Assembly: GCA_944385995.1 (NCBI GenBank)
Contig: CALWZL010000005.1
Span: 35,447 to 99,446, forward strand
DNA from: an uncultured Faecalibacterium sp.
GTDB taxonomy: Bacteria; Bacillota; Clostridia; Oscillospirales; Ruminococcaceae
Direction: 5' to 3'
Length of the DNA: 64,000 nucleotides
Position 1 is the stretch's first letter. Each line of letters opens with the position of its first letter. Below the pieces are notes generated by a model. It was not told where the DNA came from, made no database searches, and was given only the letters and a program-made list of their open reading frames with translations. The translations under genes were made by a program, and so were the position numbers. Shown here piece after piece: positions 8,001 through 16,687 of this stretch.

Positions 8001-8945
8001 ATGAAAACATATGCTTTTGGGATTGACCTGGGCGGAACCACCGTCAAGCTGGGTCTGTTCAAAACCAGCGGCGAACTGGTGGAAAAATGGGAGATTTCCA
8101 GCCGCACCGAAAATCATGGCGAGCACCTGCTGCCCGATATTGCCGGGGCTCTGCTGGACAAGCTGGCCGAGCGAAATATCCCGGTCAGCGAAGTGGAAGG
8201 GGCCGGCATGGGCGTCCCCGGGGCCGTGCTGCGGGACAGCTATGTGAAACCCTGCGTGAATCTGGATCAGTGGGGCGGCTTCGACGTGGCAGCAGAGATG
8301 GAAAAACTCTGCGGCTTCCCGGTGAAGATTCTGAACGACGCCAACGCGGCGGCCCTGGGTGAAATGGGCCATGGAAGTGGCAAGGGCTGCAAAAATATGG
8401 TGTTTGTCACCCTGGGCACCGGCGTGGGCGGCGGCATCGTGGTGGATGGCAAACTGCTGGCCGGTGTCCACGGCGCCGGCGGCGAGATCGGACACATCAA
8501 GGTAGTGGAAGGGTCCGACCGGGTCTGCGGCTGCGGCAAAACCGGCTGCCTGGAACAGTATGCCTCTGCCACCGGCATCGTCAAAAGCGCCAAGGAATTG
8601 CTGGCCGACCCGGAGGTGGAGACTGCCCTGCGGCAGTATGACCCTCTGACCTGCAAGGATATTTTTGACTGCGCCGCAAAAGGGGACAAGGCTGCCATCC
8701 AGCTGGCGGACGAAATGTGCCGCCTGCTGGGCAAGGCCCTGGCCAGCGTCTCCTGTGTCTGCGACCCCGAAGTGATCGTGGTGGGCGGCGGCGTGGCCCG
8801 GGCGGGCCAGCCTCTTCTGGATGGCATCCAGAAGGCATTCCGTCAATACGCCTTCCCGGCAGCAGAGGATACCGCCTTTGCCCTGGCTTCCCTGGGCAAC
8901 GATGCGGGCATCTGCGGCGGGGTTCAGATGATTTTGACAAAATAA
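8001..8945 (+). CDS. ROK-family glucokinase-like sugar kinase
   Basis: 314 residues. GIDLGGTTVKLG is the ATP phosphate-binding motif, LNDANAAALGE holds the catalytic Asp, TLGTGVGGGIVVDG is the second phosphate motif, and GEIGHIKV...CGCGKTGCLEQ is the ROK zinc/sugar signature (three Cys plus His). AAAAGGAG lies 10 bp before ATG 8001. It would phosphorylate glucose released by the upstream deglycosylation genes or brought in by the downstream ABC transporter. A 10-bp inverted repeat (7929-7938 with 7953-7962) lies in the gap before it, without a T-run. Confidence 0.92.
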   Translation: MKTYAFGIDLGGTTVKLGLFKTSGELVEKWEISSRTENHGEHLLPDIAGALLDKLAERNIPVSEVEGAGMGVPGAVLRDSYVKPCVNLDQWGGFDVAAEMEKLCGFPVKILNDANAAALGEMGHGSGKGCKNMVFVTLGTGVGGGIVVDGKLLAGVHGAGGEIGHIKVVEGSDRVCGCGKTGCLEQYASATGIVKSAKELLADPEVETALRQYDPLTCKDIFDCAAKGDKAAIQLADEMCRLLGKALASVSCVCDPEVIVVGGGVARAGQPLLDGIQKAFRQYAFPAAEDTAFALASLGNDAGICGGVQMILTK

Positions 8946-8960
8946 GAGAGGAAGATCACT

Positions 8961-10037
8961 ATGAAAAAATTTCTTGCGCTTGCGCTGAGCGCTGCACTGC
9001 TTTTGTCCGGCTGCGGCAGTTCCGCCAGCCAGAATACCGAAACCGCCGCTGAAGGCGGGTCTGGTGCCCATATCTATGTCCTGACCGCCGCCGAGGACCA
9101 CGGCTGGACCGGTTCGGTGGCCACCTTCGCCAAGGAAAAGGCGGAGGAAGTCAACGCTACCGGCACCTACACCGCCGAAGTCATCACGGCAGCTTCCTCG
9201 GCGGACCAGATCACCCAGATCGAGGACATCGTGGCCTCGGGCAAGGACAACATCGCCGTGGTGGTTCAGCCCCAGGACGACACCCTGGAATCGGCCATCC
9301 GCCAGCTGGTGAGCGCCGGGATTCCCTATGTGGCCTTTGACCGGATCATCGAGGGGGTAGCCGATACCGCCGTCACCAACGTCAAGGGCGACAACACCGG
9401 CATCGGTGCAGCCGCCGCGGCCTACTTTGTCAGCCAGGGCCTGACCCCCGGCGAGACGGTGTACGTCTATCAGGGCGATACTTCCTCGGTGACCACCCAG
9501 CGGGACGAAGGCTTCACCCAGTACCTCACCGGTGAGCTGGCCTACAATGGCGCGTACATCGCCGAGGAGTCCAAGTGGACCGAAGCAGACCTGGAAAACA
9601 TCATCTTCTCGGGCGCCATGAACTGGAGCCGCAGCACCACCAAGACCTCCTTTGAATCCCTGATGAGCGACAGCACCAACGCCGGCATTCGGTGGATTTA
9701 CACCGAGGATGACGAGCTGGCCATGGGCGTCCTGGAAGCCCTGGAAGGCGGCGGCATCGACGAGGCCACCAAAGAAGCTTTCCTGGCCAATAAACCGGTG
9801 ATTACCGGCTGCGGCGGCCTGGATGAGCTGTACGAGATTCTCCGGGGCAACACCCATCAGGAGCTGTACAGCCAGCTGGGCGGGCTGATTTCGGTCACTT
9901 ATTCGCCCTCCATGATCCAGACCGCCATCCAGGATATGGTGGACTCTCTGGACGGCAAAGAGGTGGAGCACGACCACGTGATCGCCTGTGAAATTGTTTC
10001 GGCGGAGAATGTCGCCGACTTTGAATCTTTCTCGTAA
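8961..10037 (+). CDS. Ribose/galactose-type sugar-binding lipoprotein of ABC transporter
   Basis: 358 residues. Signal peptide with lipobox LLLSGCGSS (Cys about residue 20), then a Ser-rich linker and a periplasmic-binding-protein type 1 domain (IYVLTAAEDHGWTG...; VVQPQDDTLESAIRQLVSAGIPYVAFDR, the typical sugar-binding Asp-Arg region). It is followed by an RbsA-type ATPase and an RbsC-type permease, completing a CUT2-class importer. Its gene starts 15 bp after the kinase stop. Substrate is probably a monosaccharide or small glycoside; not decidable. Confidence 0.9.
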   Translation: MKKFLALALSAALLLSGCGSSASQNTETAAEGGSGAHIYVLTAAEDHGWTGSVATFAKEKAEEVNATGTYTAEVITAASSADQITQIEDIVASGKDNIAVVVQPQDDTLESAIRQLVSAGIPYVAFDRIIEGVADTAVTNVKGDNTGIGAAAAAYFVSQGLTPGETVYVYQGDTSSVTTQRDEGFTQYLTGELAYNGAYIAEESKWTEADLENIIFSGAMNWSRSTTKTSFESLMSDSTNAGIRWIYTEDDELAMGVLEALEGGGIDEATKEAFLANKPVITGCGGLDELYEILRGNTHQELYSQLGGLISVTYSPSMIQTAIQDMVDSLDGKEVEHDHVIACEIVSAENVADFESFS

Positions 10038-10046
10038 GCCATTCTC

Positions 10047-10087
10047 TGGGGCGGAGCTTCTGCATTTCTCAGCTCCGCCCCTTTTTG
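10047..10087 (+). terminator. Hairpin with T-tract between binding-protein and ATPase genes
   Basis: An 11-bp stem GGGGCGGAGCT/AGCTCCGCCCC is followed by TTTTT. Partial termination here would give more binding protein than ATPase/permease, a usual arrangement in ABC operons. Confidence 0.8.
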
Positions 10088-10104
10088 TTGACAGAGGTGA
10101 TACG

Positions 10105-11604
10105 ATGTCTAAAACATTGCTGCGGATGACCGGCATCAGCAAATCCTTCTCCAGCGTGCGGGTCCTGCGGGAAGTGGATTTCACGGTGAACCGCGGAGAA
10201 ATTCATGCCCTGCTGGGGGAGAACGGCGCGGGCAAATCCACCCTGATGAACATTCTCACCGGGGTGGTGACGCCGGATGCCGGCCGGGTGGAGTTTGATG
10301 GCAAGGTAATTGCCCCGCCCATCACAATTCCCAAAACAGAAGCGGCGGGGATTGCCTTCGTCCACCAGGAGCTGAACTTAATCAACGACCTGAAAGTCTA
10401 CGAAAATATCTTTCTGACCCGGGAGCTGACGGGGCCCCTGGGCCGTCTGCGGAAAGGGGAGATGCGCCGCCAGACGGCGGAACTCTTCCAGCGGCTGGGG
10501 GTACAGATCGACCCGGATGCTCTGGTAAGCGGACTGAAAGCCAGCCAGAAGCAGCTGGTGGAAATCGCCCGTGCCCTGCACCGGAACGCAAAACTCATCA
10601 TCCTGGACGAGCCCACCACCGCCCTGAACAACGAGGAAATTGCCCATCTGTTCGATCTGCTGCGGAATCTGCGGCAGAAAGAGGGGACCTCCTTCATCTT
10701 CATTTCCCACAAGATGCCGGAGATCTTCGCCCTGGCCGACCGGTATACCGTGCTGCGGAATGGCGCGTTTGTGAAGGAAGGTCAAATTGCTGACACCACC
10801 CCTGCCGAGGTGACCAGCGCCATGGTGGGCCGGAGCCTGGCGGAAGGGGAGGCCTACAGCCCCCGGACGCTGGGAGAACCGGTGCTGGAACTGGACCATC
10901 TGTCGGGGCCGGGGTTCCACGACATCAGCCTGACGGTCCGCAAGGGGGAGATTCTGGGCCTGACCGGTTTGCAGGGCAGCGGCAGCACCGAACTGCTGCA
11001 ATGCCTGTTTGGGGACCGGAGCTTCACGGCAGGGAAGGTCCGGGTGAAGGGAAAGGCTCTTCATCCAGGCCAAATCCACGCCGCCATGAAAACGGGACTC
11101 GGGATGCTGCCGGCCGACCGGAAGGAAAACAGCGTGGTGCCCGACCTGAATCTTTTGGAAAATATGGTGCTGGCCGGGTACAATCTGTCGGCCTGGCCGG
11201 TACGGGTCCATGCCAAAGAGGAGCGGGCCAGCTATCAGCAATACCAAAAGGAGCTGAACATCCGGGCGGCCAGTCCGGCCATGCCCATCACAGGGCTGTC
11301 CGGCGGCAACCAGCAGAAGGTTTTTCTGGCCCGATGGCTGGATACCGGCGCGGACATCCTGCTGCTGGACAATCCCACCCAGGGGGTGGATGTGGGGGCC
11401 AAGGAGGAGATTTACCACCTGATTCTCCAGCTGGCCGCCCAGGGAAAGACGGTTTTGGTGAACACCCTGGAAATCCCCGAGCTGCGGCAGGTGGCGGACC
11501 GGTGCGCCGTCTTTTATGAAGGCGGGCTGGCAGCGGTGCTGCCCCACGAGGAAATCGAGGCCAACCGGATTATGCTCTATTCGACCCATGCGATGGAGGA
11601 ATAA
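10105..11604 (+). CDS. CUT2-type sugar ABC transporter ATPase (RbsA/MglA-like)
   Basis: 499 residues with two ABC cassettes. The first has Walker A GENGAGKST, a signature region LKASQKQLVEIARAL and Walker B LIILDEPTTAL. The second has a degenerate Walker A (GLQGSGSTE) but an intact LSGGNQQKVFLARWL signature and LLLDNPTQGVD, as usual in RbsA-type proteins. Start ATG 10105 is preceded by AGAGGTG. The stop is one base before the permease start region, so the two are translationally linked. Confidence 0.94.
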   Translation: MSKTLLRMTGISKSFSSVRVLREVDFTVNRGEIHALLGENGAGKSTLMNILTGVVTPDAGRVEFDGKVIAPPITIPKTEAAGIAFVHQELNLINDLKVYENIFLTRELTGPLGRLRKGEMRRQTAELFQRLGVQIDPDALVSGLKASQKQLVEIARALHRNAKLIILDEPTTALNNEEIAHLFDLLRNLRQKEGTSFIFISHKMPEIFALADRYTVLRNGAFVKEGQIADTTPAEVTSAMVGRSLAEGEAYSPRTLGEPVLELDHLSGPGFHDISLTVRKGEILGLTGLQGSGSTELLQCLFGDRSFTAGKVRVKGKALHPGQIHAAMKTGLGMLPADRKENSVVPDLNLLENMVLAGYNLSAWPVRVHAKEERASYQQYQKELNIRAASPAMPITGLSGGNQQKVFLARWLDTGADILLLDNPTQGVDVGAKEEIYHLILQLAAQGKTVLVNTLEIPELRQVADRCAVFYEGGLAAVLPHEEIEANRIMLYSTHAMEE

Positions 11605-11605
11605 G

Positions 11606-12610
11606 ATGAAAAAGAAATGGACAGCCCTGTGGCGGGGCTATAGCTTTGCGGTCATTTTTCTGGTGATTTTTGTATTTTACTTTGTGGTCAGCAACGGCCT
11701 GACCTGGGCCGGCATGACCAATATCCTGCGGCATTCGGCGGTGATCGGCCTCATCGCCCTGGGCGCCGGCCTGGTCATTCTCACCGGTGAAATCGATTTG
11801 TCGGTGGGATCGATGCTGGCCTTTACGGCGGGCTTTTCGGTGGTGGTCTTCAACGCCAGCCGTTCGGCTCTGGTGACCCTGGTGTTTGCGCTGGCCTGCG
11901 GCCTGGTCTGCGGCCTCATCAACGGCGTGCTGGTGGGCAGCGCCCGGATGCCCAGCTTCATCGTGACCCTGGCCACCATGTTGATTTACCGGTCGCTGGC
12001 CCAGTATTTCTGTCAGCAGCTGGACCCCTCTTTGACGGGCGGCGGCAATTCCCTTTACCGGATGAACCAGGAGATTGCCGGCTATGAGGCTATGTTCAAT
12101 TTCGGCAACAGCAAGTTTTTGACCATCCCCAATGTGGGCTGGGTCCTGCTTGCCGTCACCGCCCTCTGTGTTTATCTGGCCACCTCGACAAGACCGGGCA
12201 AAAAATGGTATGCCATCGGCAGCAACGAGCGGGCCGCCCAGCTGGTGGGCATCCAGGTGCCCCGGGAGCGGACGGCAGTCTTTGGGCTGTGCGGCCTGCT
12301 GGTGGGACTGGCGTCCTTTTTGTGGATCTGCATGAACGGCAGCGCCGACCCCGCCACCAGCGGCAGCAGCTACGAGATGTACGCCATCGCGGCGGTGGTG
12401 CTGGGCGGCATCAGCATGTCGGGCGGCAAGGGCCGGATGATCGGCGTCCTCTTCGGCACCATGAGCTATACCGTTATCGACAAAATCATTGTGGCCCTCA
12501 AGATGGATTCCCTCATCAACGACACCATCAAGGGCGTCATCCTGATCGCCGCCATCCTGGTCCAGACCGCCGGACCCCAGCTGCGGGAAAAATTCCGCCG
12601 CAAAATCTGA
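11606..12610 (+). CDS. CUT2-type sugar ABC transporter permease (RbsC-like)
   Basis: 334 residues, about nine or ten hydrophobic segments. The GLIALGAGLVILTGEIDLSVGSM stretch is the signature of ribose/xylose-type permeases, and AVVLGGISMSGGKGRMIG is the conserved cytoplasmic loop. ATG 11606 follows the ATPase stop by one base and uses GGAGGA within the end of that gene. It ends the locus; terminators follow. Confidence 0.93.
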   Translation: MKKKWTALWRGYSFAVIFLVIFVFYFVVSNGLTWAGMTNILRHSAVIGLIALGAGLVILTGEIDLSVGSMLAFTAGFSVVVFNASRSALVTLVFALACGLVCGLINGVLVGSARMPSFIVTLATMLIYRSLAQYFCQQLDPSLTGGGNSLYRMNQEIAGYEAMFNFGNSKFLTIPNVGWVLLAVTALCVYLATSTRPGKKWYAIGSNERAAQLVGIQVPRERTAVFGLCGLLVGLASFLWICMNGSADPATSGSSYEMYAIAAVVLGGISMSGGKGRMIGVLFGTMSYTVIDKIIVALKMDSLINDTIKGVILIAAILVQTAGPQLREKFRRKI

Positions 12611-12620
12611 CAAAACATCC

Positions 12621-12652
12621 TGCGCAGGCCCTTTGCCGGACCTGCGCATTTT
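12621..12652 (+). terminator. Hairpin after ABC permease
   Basis: An 8-bp stem TGCGCAGG/CCTGCGCA (12621-12628 with 12641-12648) is followed by TTTTG; a moderate terminator. Confidence 0.6.
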
Positions 12653-12704
12653 GTGCATTCAAAGGGAAAAACGCCAATAAAAAGAATCCATGGCAGGCAA
12701 AACA

Positions 12705-12743
12705 AAACATCCGCAAAACCTCAAGGTTTTGCGGATGTTTTTT
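12705..12743. terminator. Bidirectional terminator between ABC locus and tRNA-Ser
   Basis: A 16-bp perfect stem (12705-12720 with 12725-12740) with a TCAA loop has T-runs on both strands. It ends the + strand locus and the minus-strand tRNA-Ser transcript. Confidence 0.9.
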
Positions 12744-12833
12744 GGCGGAAAGATGGGGATTCGAACCCCAGAACGCTTTTACACGTTACACGATTTCCAG
12801 TCGTGCGCCTTAGACCAACTCAGCCATCTTTCC
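12743..12833 (-). tRNA. tRNA-Ser (anticodon GGA)
   Basis: Read on the minus strand: acceptor GGAAAGA/TCTTTCC, a D-arm, anticodon stem CACGA/TCGTG with loop CTGGAAA (anticodon GGA), a long variable arm (AACG...CGTT) as in class II tRNAs, T-arm TGGGGTTCGAATCCCCA, discriminator G and an encoded CCA at 12745-12743. Confidence 0.97.
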
Positions 12834-12889
12834 ACATATTCTTTTTTGTCTGCCGCTCTGTGTTTGCCGTGTCTCGTGAGCGCTCCACT

Positions 12890-12918
12890 ATAATACCTGA
12901 ATTGCCGGGTTTTGTCAA
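12890..12918 (-). promoter_or_regulatory. Sigma-A promoter of tRNA-Ser
   Basis: On the minus strand TTGACA (12918-12913), 17-bp spacer, TATTAT (12895-12890), about 55 bp upstream of the mature tRNA. Confidence 0.85.
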
Positions 12919-12952
12919 GGGTTTTTTGAAAAAATTTTTGGATCTTTTGATC

Positions 12953-12981
12953 TTGACGCAGGGAGGCGCTGGGCGTATCAT
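12953..12981 (+). promoter_or_regulatory. Sigma-A promoter of hydroxy-acid oxidase gene
   Basis: TTGACG (12953-12958), 17-bp spacer, TATCAT (12976-12981); the ATG follows about 60 bp downstream. Confidence 0.8.
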
Positions 12982-13041
12982 GGAATCAGATACAAGACGA
13001 GCGGCCCGGCCGCCCGGAATGGTCATAAAGGAGGATGTTCC

Positions 13042-14067
13042 ATGACGTATACGGATGTTCTGAACAATGCCCGGCAGTGCCTGGGTGAAACCTGCAAAGC
13101 CTGCCCGATCTGCAACGGTGTCGCCTGCAGGAATCGCATTCCCGGCCCGGGCGCCAAAGGGGTGGGAGACACTGCCATTCGCAACTATGAAAAGTGGGCC
13201 GAGATCCGGCTGAATATGGACACGCTGTGCGAAGGAGGCGGGCAGGATACCACCTGTGAACTGTTTGGACGGACATTCCGGTATCCGTTCTTTGCAGGGC
13301 CGGTAGGCGCAGTGAATCTCCACTACTCCGAGGCCTACAACGATATGACCTACAATGATGTGCTGGTCCGTGCCTGCGCGGCCAACGGAATTGCGGCCTT
13401 TACCGGTGACGGCACCGATCCCAACGTCATGGAGATGGCCACCCGTGCCATCGGCGCGGCGGGGGGATGCGGCGTTCCCACCGTCAAGCCCTGGGATATC
13501 AACACCATCCGTGCCAAGATGGAGCTGGCGCGTGCCAGCGATTGCTTTGCGGTGGCCATGGACGTGGATGCTGCCGGTCTGCCCTTTTTGAAAAACCGCA
13601 ATCCGCCGGCTGGCAGCAAGAGTGTAGCAGAGCTGCGGGAGATTGTAGGAATTCTGAACAAGCCCTTCATTGTGAAAGGCGTGATGACCGTCAAAGGCGC
13701 TCTCAAGGCGCAGGAAGCCGGCGCTGCGGCTATTGTTGTGTCCAACCATGGTGGTCGTGTTCTGGACCAGTGCCCCGCAACCGCTGAAGTCCTGCCCGAA
13801 ATCACTGCGGCCCTCCACGGCAGCAATATGGCGGTTCTGGTGGACGGCGGTATCCGCACTGGTACCGATGTCTTTAAGGCGCTGGCGCTGGGCGCCAAGG
13901 GCGTTTTGATTGCCCGTCCCTTTGTCACGGCCGTCTATGGCGGCGGAGAAGAAGGCGTCCGCCTCTATATTGAGAAGCTCGCCGGCGAGCTGGCCGATGC
14001 CATGCAGATGTGCGGCGCTCATACGCTGGCCGACATTACCCCGGATATGGTCCGAATCTGCAAGTAA
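13042..14067 (+). CDS. FMN-dependent alpha-hydroxy-acid oxidase/dehydrogenase
   Basis: 341 residues of the glycolate oxidase/lactate dehydrogenase TIM-barrel family. The catalytic His is in VVSNHGGRVLDQ and the FMN phosphate site in LVDGGIRTGTDVFKALALGA followed by VLIARP. An unusual Cys cluster at the N-terminus (CKACPICNGVACRNR, residues about 17-31) is found in clostridial members and could bind a metal or iron-sulfur centre. AAGGAGG at 13028-13034 supports ATG 13042. It is monocistronic, with its own promoter and terminator. Substrate (lactate, glycolate or another 2-hydroxy acid) is not decidable; in an anaerobe the electron acceptor is unlikely to be oxygen. Confidence 0.9.
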   Translation: MTYTDVLNNARQCLGETCKACPICNGVACRNRIPGPGAKGVGDTAIRNYEKWAEIRLNMDTLCEGGGQDTTCELFGRTFRYPFFAGPVGAVNLHYSEAYNDMTYNDVLVRACAANGIAAFTGDGTDPNVMEMATRAIGAAGGCGVPTVKPWDINTIRAKMELARASDCFAVAMDVDAAGLPFLKNRNPPAGSKSVAELREIVGILNKPFIVKGVMTVKGALKAQEAGAAAIVVSNHGGRVLDQCPATAEVLPEITAALHGSNMAVLVDGGIRTGTDVFKALALGAKGVLIARPFVTAVYGGGEEGVRLYIEKLAGELADAMQMCGAHTLADITPDMVRICK

Positions 14068-14091
14068 CCCCTCAACCAGCTGTATGGATAT

Positions 14092-14127
14092 GGCCGCTGC
14101 ACAGTGCCGACTGTGCAGCGGCCTTTT
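14092..14127 (+). terminator. Rho-independent terminator of hydroxy-acid oxidase gene
   Basis: A 14-bp perfect stem (14092-14105 with 14110-14123), GCCG loop and TTTT. Confidence 0.88.
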
Positions 14128-14175
14128 GATGCAGCATCGGTGGAGCCCCTGCTCACGGCTCAAATCAGGAAAAAG

Positions 14176-14237
14176 CAAAAAAGACCTCCCGGCCCGTTGG
14201 AATTGCGTCTGGATGCAATTCGGTGGAACCGGGAGGT
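14176..14237 (-). terminator. Terminator of alpha-glucoside operon
   Basis: On the minus strand, stem ACCTCCCGG/CCGGGAGGT (14229-14237 with 14184-14192) with an inner GAATTGC/GCAATTC helix, followed by a T-run (14182-14177). Confidence 0.85.
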
Positions 14238-14260
14238 TTTGCGTGGATGGGATAGCCGTG

Positions 14261-14905
14261 TCAGTCAGCTGCAATCTGTTTGATCTCGCAGAAAGAAGAC
14301 ATGTTGTAGTCGCCTGCGCCGGCCTGGGAGGCATCGCCCACACAGGCCACTTCAAATCCGCCCGCGTGGCCGGCCTGTGCACCCGAGACGGCATCCTCGA
14401 CCACCAGACAGTCAGAAGGGGCGAAGCCCAGCATTTCGGCGGCCTTGAGGAAAACTTCCGGGTCAGGCTTGGAGTGGGTGATGTTGTTGCCGTCGCTGAC
14501 CACGTCGAAGTAGCTGCCCAGACCCAGCTGACCCAGGATGAACCGGGTGTTTTTGCTGGAGGACCCAATGGCGAGTTTCAGACCCTCGGCCCGCAGTGCG
14601 TCCAGGGTGTCCTTGACTTCAGACGACAGGTCGGCGGGGGACAGCTGATGGAGGCTTTCCCGGTAGAAATCATTTTTCTGGGTGGCAAGCTCCACCTTCT
14701 TTTCCTCGCTCAGGGCCGGACCGTGGTACTGTTCGAGGATGATCTCCAGACTTTCCATCCGGGAGACACCCCGCAGGCGGTTGTTGATGGTGCGATCAAA
14801 ATAGATTCCCATGCTGTCGGCCATCTTTTTCCATGCCTGGTAGTGGTATTCGTCGGTGGAGCAGATGACACCGTCCAGATCGAAAATAACTGCTTTGTAC
14901 TTCAT
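14261..14905 (-). CDS. pgmB: beta-phosphoglucomutase
   Basis: 214 residues, HAD superfamily. FDLDGVICST holds the nucleophile Asp and the second Asp; the cap domain follows; GSSSKN is motif II, and KPDPEVFL and VVEDAVSGAQAG are motifs III/IV. Converts beta-glucose-1-phosphate to glucose-6-phosphate, the product expected from the GH65 phosphorylase at 19992-22313. It is the last gene of the minus-strand operon, 12 bp after the GH13 gene. Confidence 0.93.
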   Translation of the reverse strand: MKYKAVIFDLDGVICSTDEYHYQAWKKMADSMGIYFDRTINNRLRGVSRMESLEIILEQYHGPALSEEKKVELATQKNDFYRESLHQLSPADLSSEVKDTLDALRAEGLKLAIGSSSKNTRFILGQLGLGSYFDVVSDGNNITHSKPDPEVFLKAAEMLGFAPSDCLVVEDAVSGAQAGHAGGFEVACVGDASQAGAGDYNMSSFCEIKQIAAD

Positions 14906-14917
14906 TGTGGTTTCTCC

Positions 14918-16606
14918 TTATGTTTCATTGGGTTGTGTTTGGAGCAATGCAAAGCCATCCCACGGCCCCAGCGCAACCTGACGGCCCCGGGGAGCCTGCC
15001 CCACAGAAATCAGGGTCTGTGCGCCGTCGAATGCTTCGGGCAGCGTGAAACAAGCCGGGCGGCCGGTCAAATTGCAGGCACACAGCAGCTTCTGACTGCC
15101 CAAAGTGCGGGTGTAAAGATAGAGCTGGGGGTCATCGGGCAGCAGCAGGTCATAGCTGCCGTAGACGATGATCTCGTGGGTGTGGCGGAGCTGGATGAGT
15201 TTCTGGTAGAAATGGAACACCGAATCAGGCCGGGCCAGCTGATCGGCCGCGTTGATGCCGGTATAATTGGGGTTCACCATGATCCAGGGAGTACCGGTGG
15301 TAAAGCCGGCGTTGGGTGTGTCATCCCACTGCATGGGGGTGCGGGCGTTGTCCCGGCTCTTGTAGCGGAGACACTCCAGCATCCGGGCCGGCTCCATGAC
15401 GCCGGTTTCGGTCAGCTCGCGGTAGGCGTTGATGCTCTCGATGTCCCGGAAGTCGGACAGGTCCTGGAAGGGAGCATTGGTCATCCCCAGTTCTTCGCCC
15501 TGGTAGACATAGGGGGTGCCCTGCATCATGTGGAGACAGAGGGCCAGCACCTTGGCGCTCTTTTCCCGCAGGGCCGGGGTGCTGTCATCTCCCATCCGGG
15601 AGACAATCCGGGGCTGATCGTGGTTGCACCAGTACAGACTGTTCCAGGCCCGGCCTTCCAGTCCCTTCTGCCATTTGGTCAACAGGGCTTTTAGCTCCAC
15701 AATGTCGATCTTGCGGGTGTTCCACTTGAAACTCTCGCCGCCGTCCAGATCCATATGCTCAAACTGAAAAGCCATGCTCAGCTCGGTGCCGTCCTCGTTG
15801 GCATAGCGGCAAGCCTGGTCGACGGTCAGGCCGGAGCATTCGCCCACCGTCAGCAGATTGTAGCGGGACAAGACCTCCCGGTTCATCTGCTGCAAATAGC
15901 GGTGGACGTTGGGGCCATTGACCACATAGGGGCCGAAATTGCCGTACTGGCTGCCGGGCTTCAGCTCTCCGTCCGGCATCTCGGGGGTCTTGGAAATCAT
16001 GCTGATGACATCCATGCGGAAGCCGTCCACTCCCTTGTCGCACCACCAGCGCATCATCTGAAAGACTTCCTCCCGAACGGCAGGATTGTCCCAGTTCAGG
16101 TCGGGTTGAAAATCGCCGAAGGTGTGCAGGTAATACTGACCGGTGGTCTGGTCCAGCGTCCAGGCGCTGCCCGAGAAGTTGGAGCCCCAGTTGTTGGGCG
16201 GGCCGCCGTTTTTGCCGTCCCGCCAGATGTAATAGTCCCGTTTGGAGCTGCGGCGGTCCGAGCGGCTTTCGATGAACCAGGGGTGCTGATTGGAGGTGTG
16301 ATTCACCACCAGATCGATGACCACCCGCAGGCCCCGGGCATGGGCTTCGGCCAGCAGACGGTCGAAGTCTGCCATGGTGCCGAATTCGTCCTGGATGGCC
16401 TGATAGTCGCTGATGTCGTAGCCGTTGTCCCGGCCGGGGGATTTGTAAAAGGGTGAGATCCACAGCACGTCCACACCCAGCTCTTTCAGGTAGTCCAGAC
16501 GGCGGATGATGCCCGGCAGGTCGCCGATGCCGTCGCCGTTGGAGTCCTGAAAGCTGCGGGGATAGATCTGGTAGACCACACTTTCTTTCCACCATGCTTT
16601 TTTCAT
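14918..16606 (-). CDS. GH13 alpha-glucosidase, oligo-1,6-glucosidase type
   Basis: 562 residues. Catalytic residues visible: nucleophile Asp199 (GFRMDVIS), acid/base Glu256 (TVGECSG) and Asp330 (CNHDQPR). The residue after the nucleophile is Val200; in GH13 subfamily 31, Val here goes with alpha-1,6 specificity and Thr with alpha-1,4, so isomaltose-type substrates are favoured. No signal peptide, so it acts inside the cell on imported oligosaccharides. Start ATG 16606 with AAGGAGA upstream. Confidence 0.93.
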   Translation of the reverse strand: MKKAWWKESVVYQIYPRSFQDSNGDGIGDLPGIIRRLDYLKELGVDVLWISPFYKSPGRDNGYDISDYQAIQDEFGTMADFDRLLAEAHARGLRVVIDLVVNHTSNQHPWFIESRSDRRSSKRDYYIWRDGKNGGPPNNWGSNFSGSAWTLDQTTGQYYLHTFGDFQPDLNWDNPAVREEVFQMMRWWCDKGVDGFRMDVISMISKTPEMPDGELKPGSQYGNFGPYVVNGPNVHRYLQQMNREVLSRYNLLTVGECSGLTVDQACRYANEDGTELSMAFQFEHMDLDGGESFKWNTRKIDIVELKALLTKWQKGLEGRAWNSLYWCNHDQPRIVSRMGDDSTPALREKSAKVLALCLHMMQGTPYVYQGEELGMTNAPFQDLSDFRDIESINAYRELTETGVMEPARMLECLRYKSRDNARTPMQWDDTPNAGFTTGTPWIMVNPNYTGINAADQLARPDSVFHFYQKLIQLRHTHEIIVYGSYDLLLPDDPQLYLYTRTLGSQKLLCACNLTGRPACFTLPEAFDGAQTLISVGQAPRGRQVALGPWDGFALLQTQPNET

Positions 16607-16628
16607 AGCGTCTCCTTGTAAAAAAGGC

Positions 16629-16681
16629 ATAAAAAGGGGGACCGGCATCGGGAAGATACACCGTATCCGTAACCGGTCCCC
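16629..16681 (-). terminator. Intercistronic hairpin between permease and GH13 genes
   Basis: On the minus strand GGGGACCGG/CCGGTCCCC (16681-16673 with 16645-16637) followed by a short T-run. Located inside the operon, it would lower expression of the two enzymes relative to the transporter. Confidence 0.7.
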
Positions 16682-16687
16682 GTGATT

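Noticed and set aside
7788-10184. Long open frame on the minus strand across the kinase and sugar-binding protein genes
   Set aside because: Low-complexity translation without motifs, opposite two clear genes; coding-strand shadow.
12820-14568. Minus-strand frame running through tRNA-Ser upstream DNA, the hydroxy-acid oxidase and part of pgmB
   Set aside because: Covers a tRNA promoter and a strong terminator and is opposite a clear gene.
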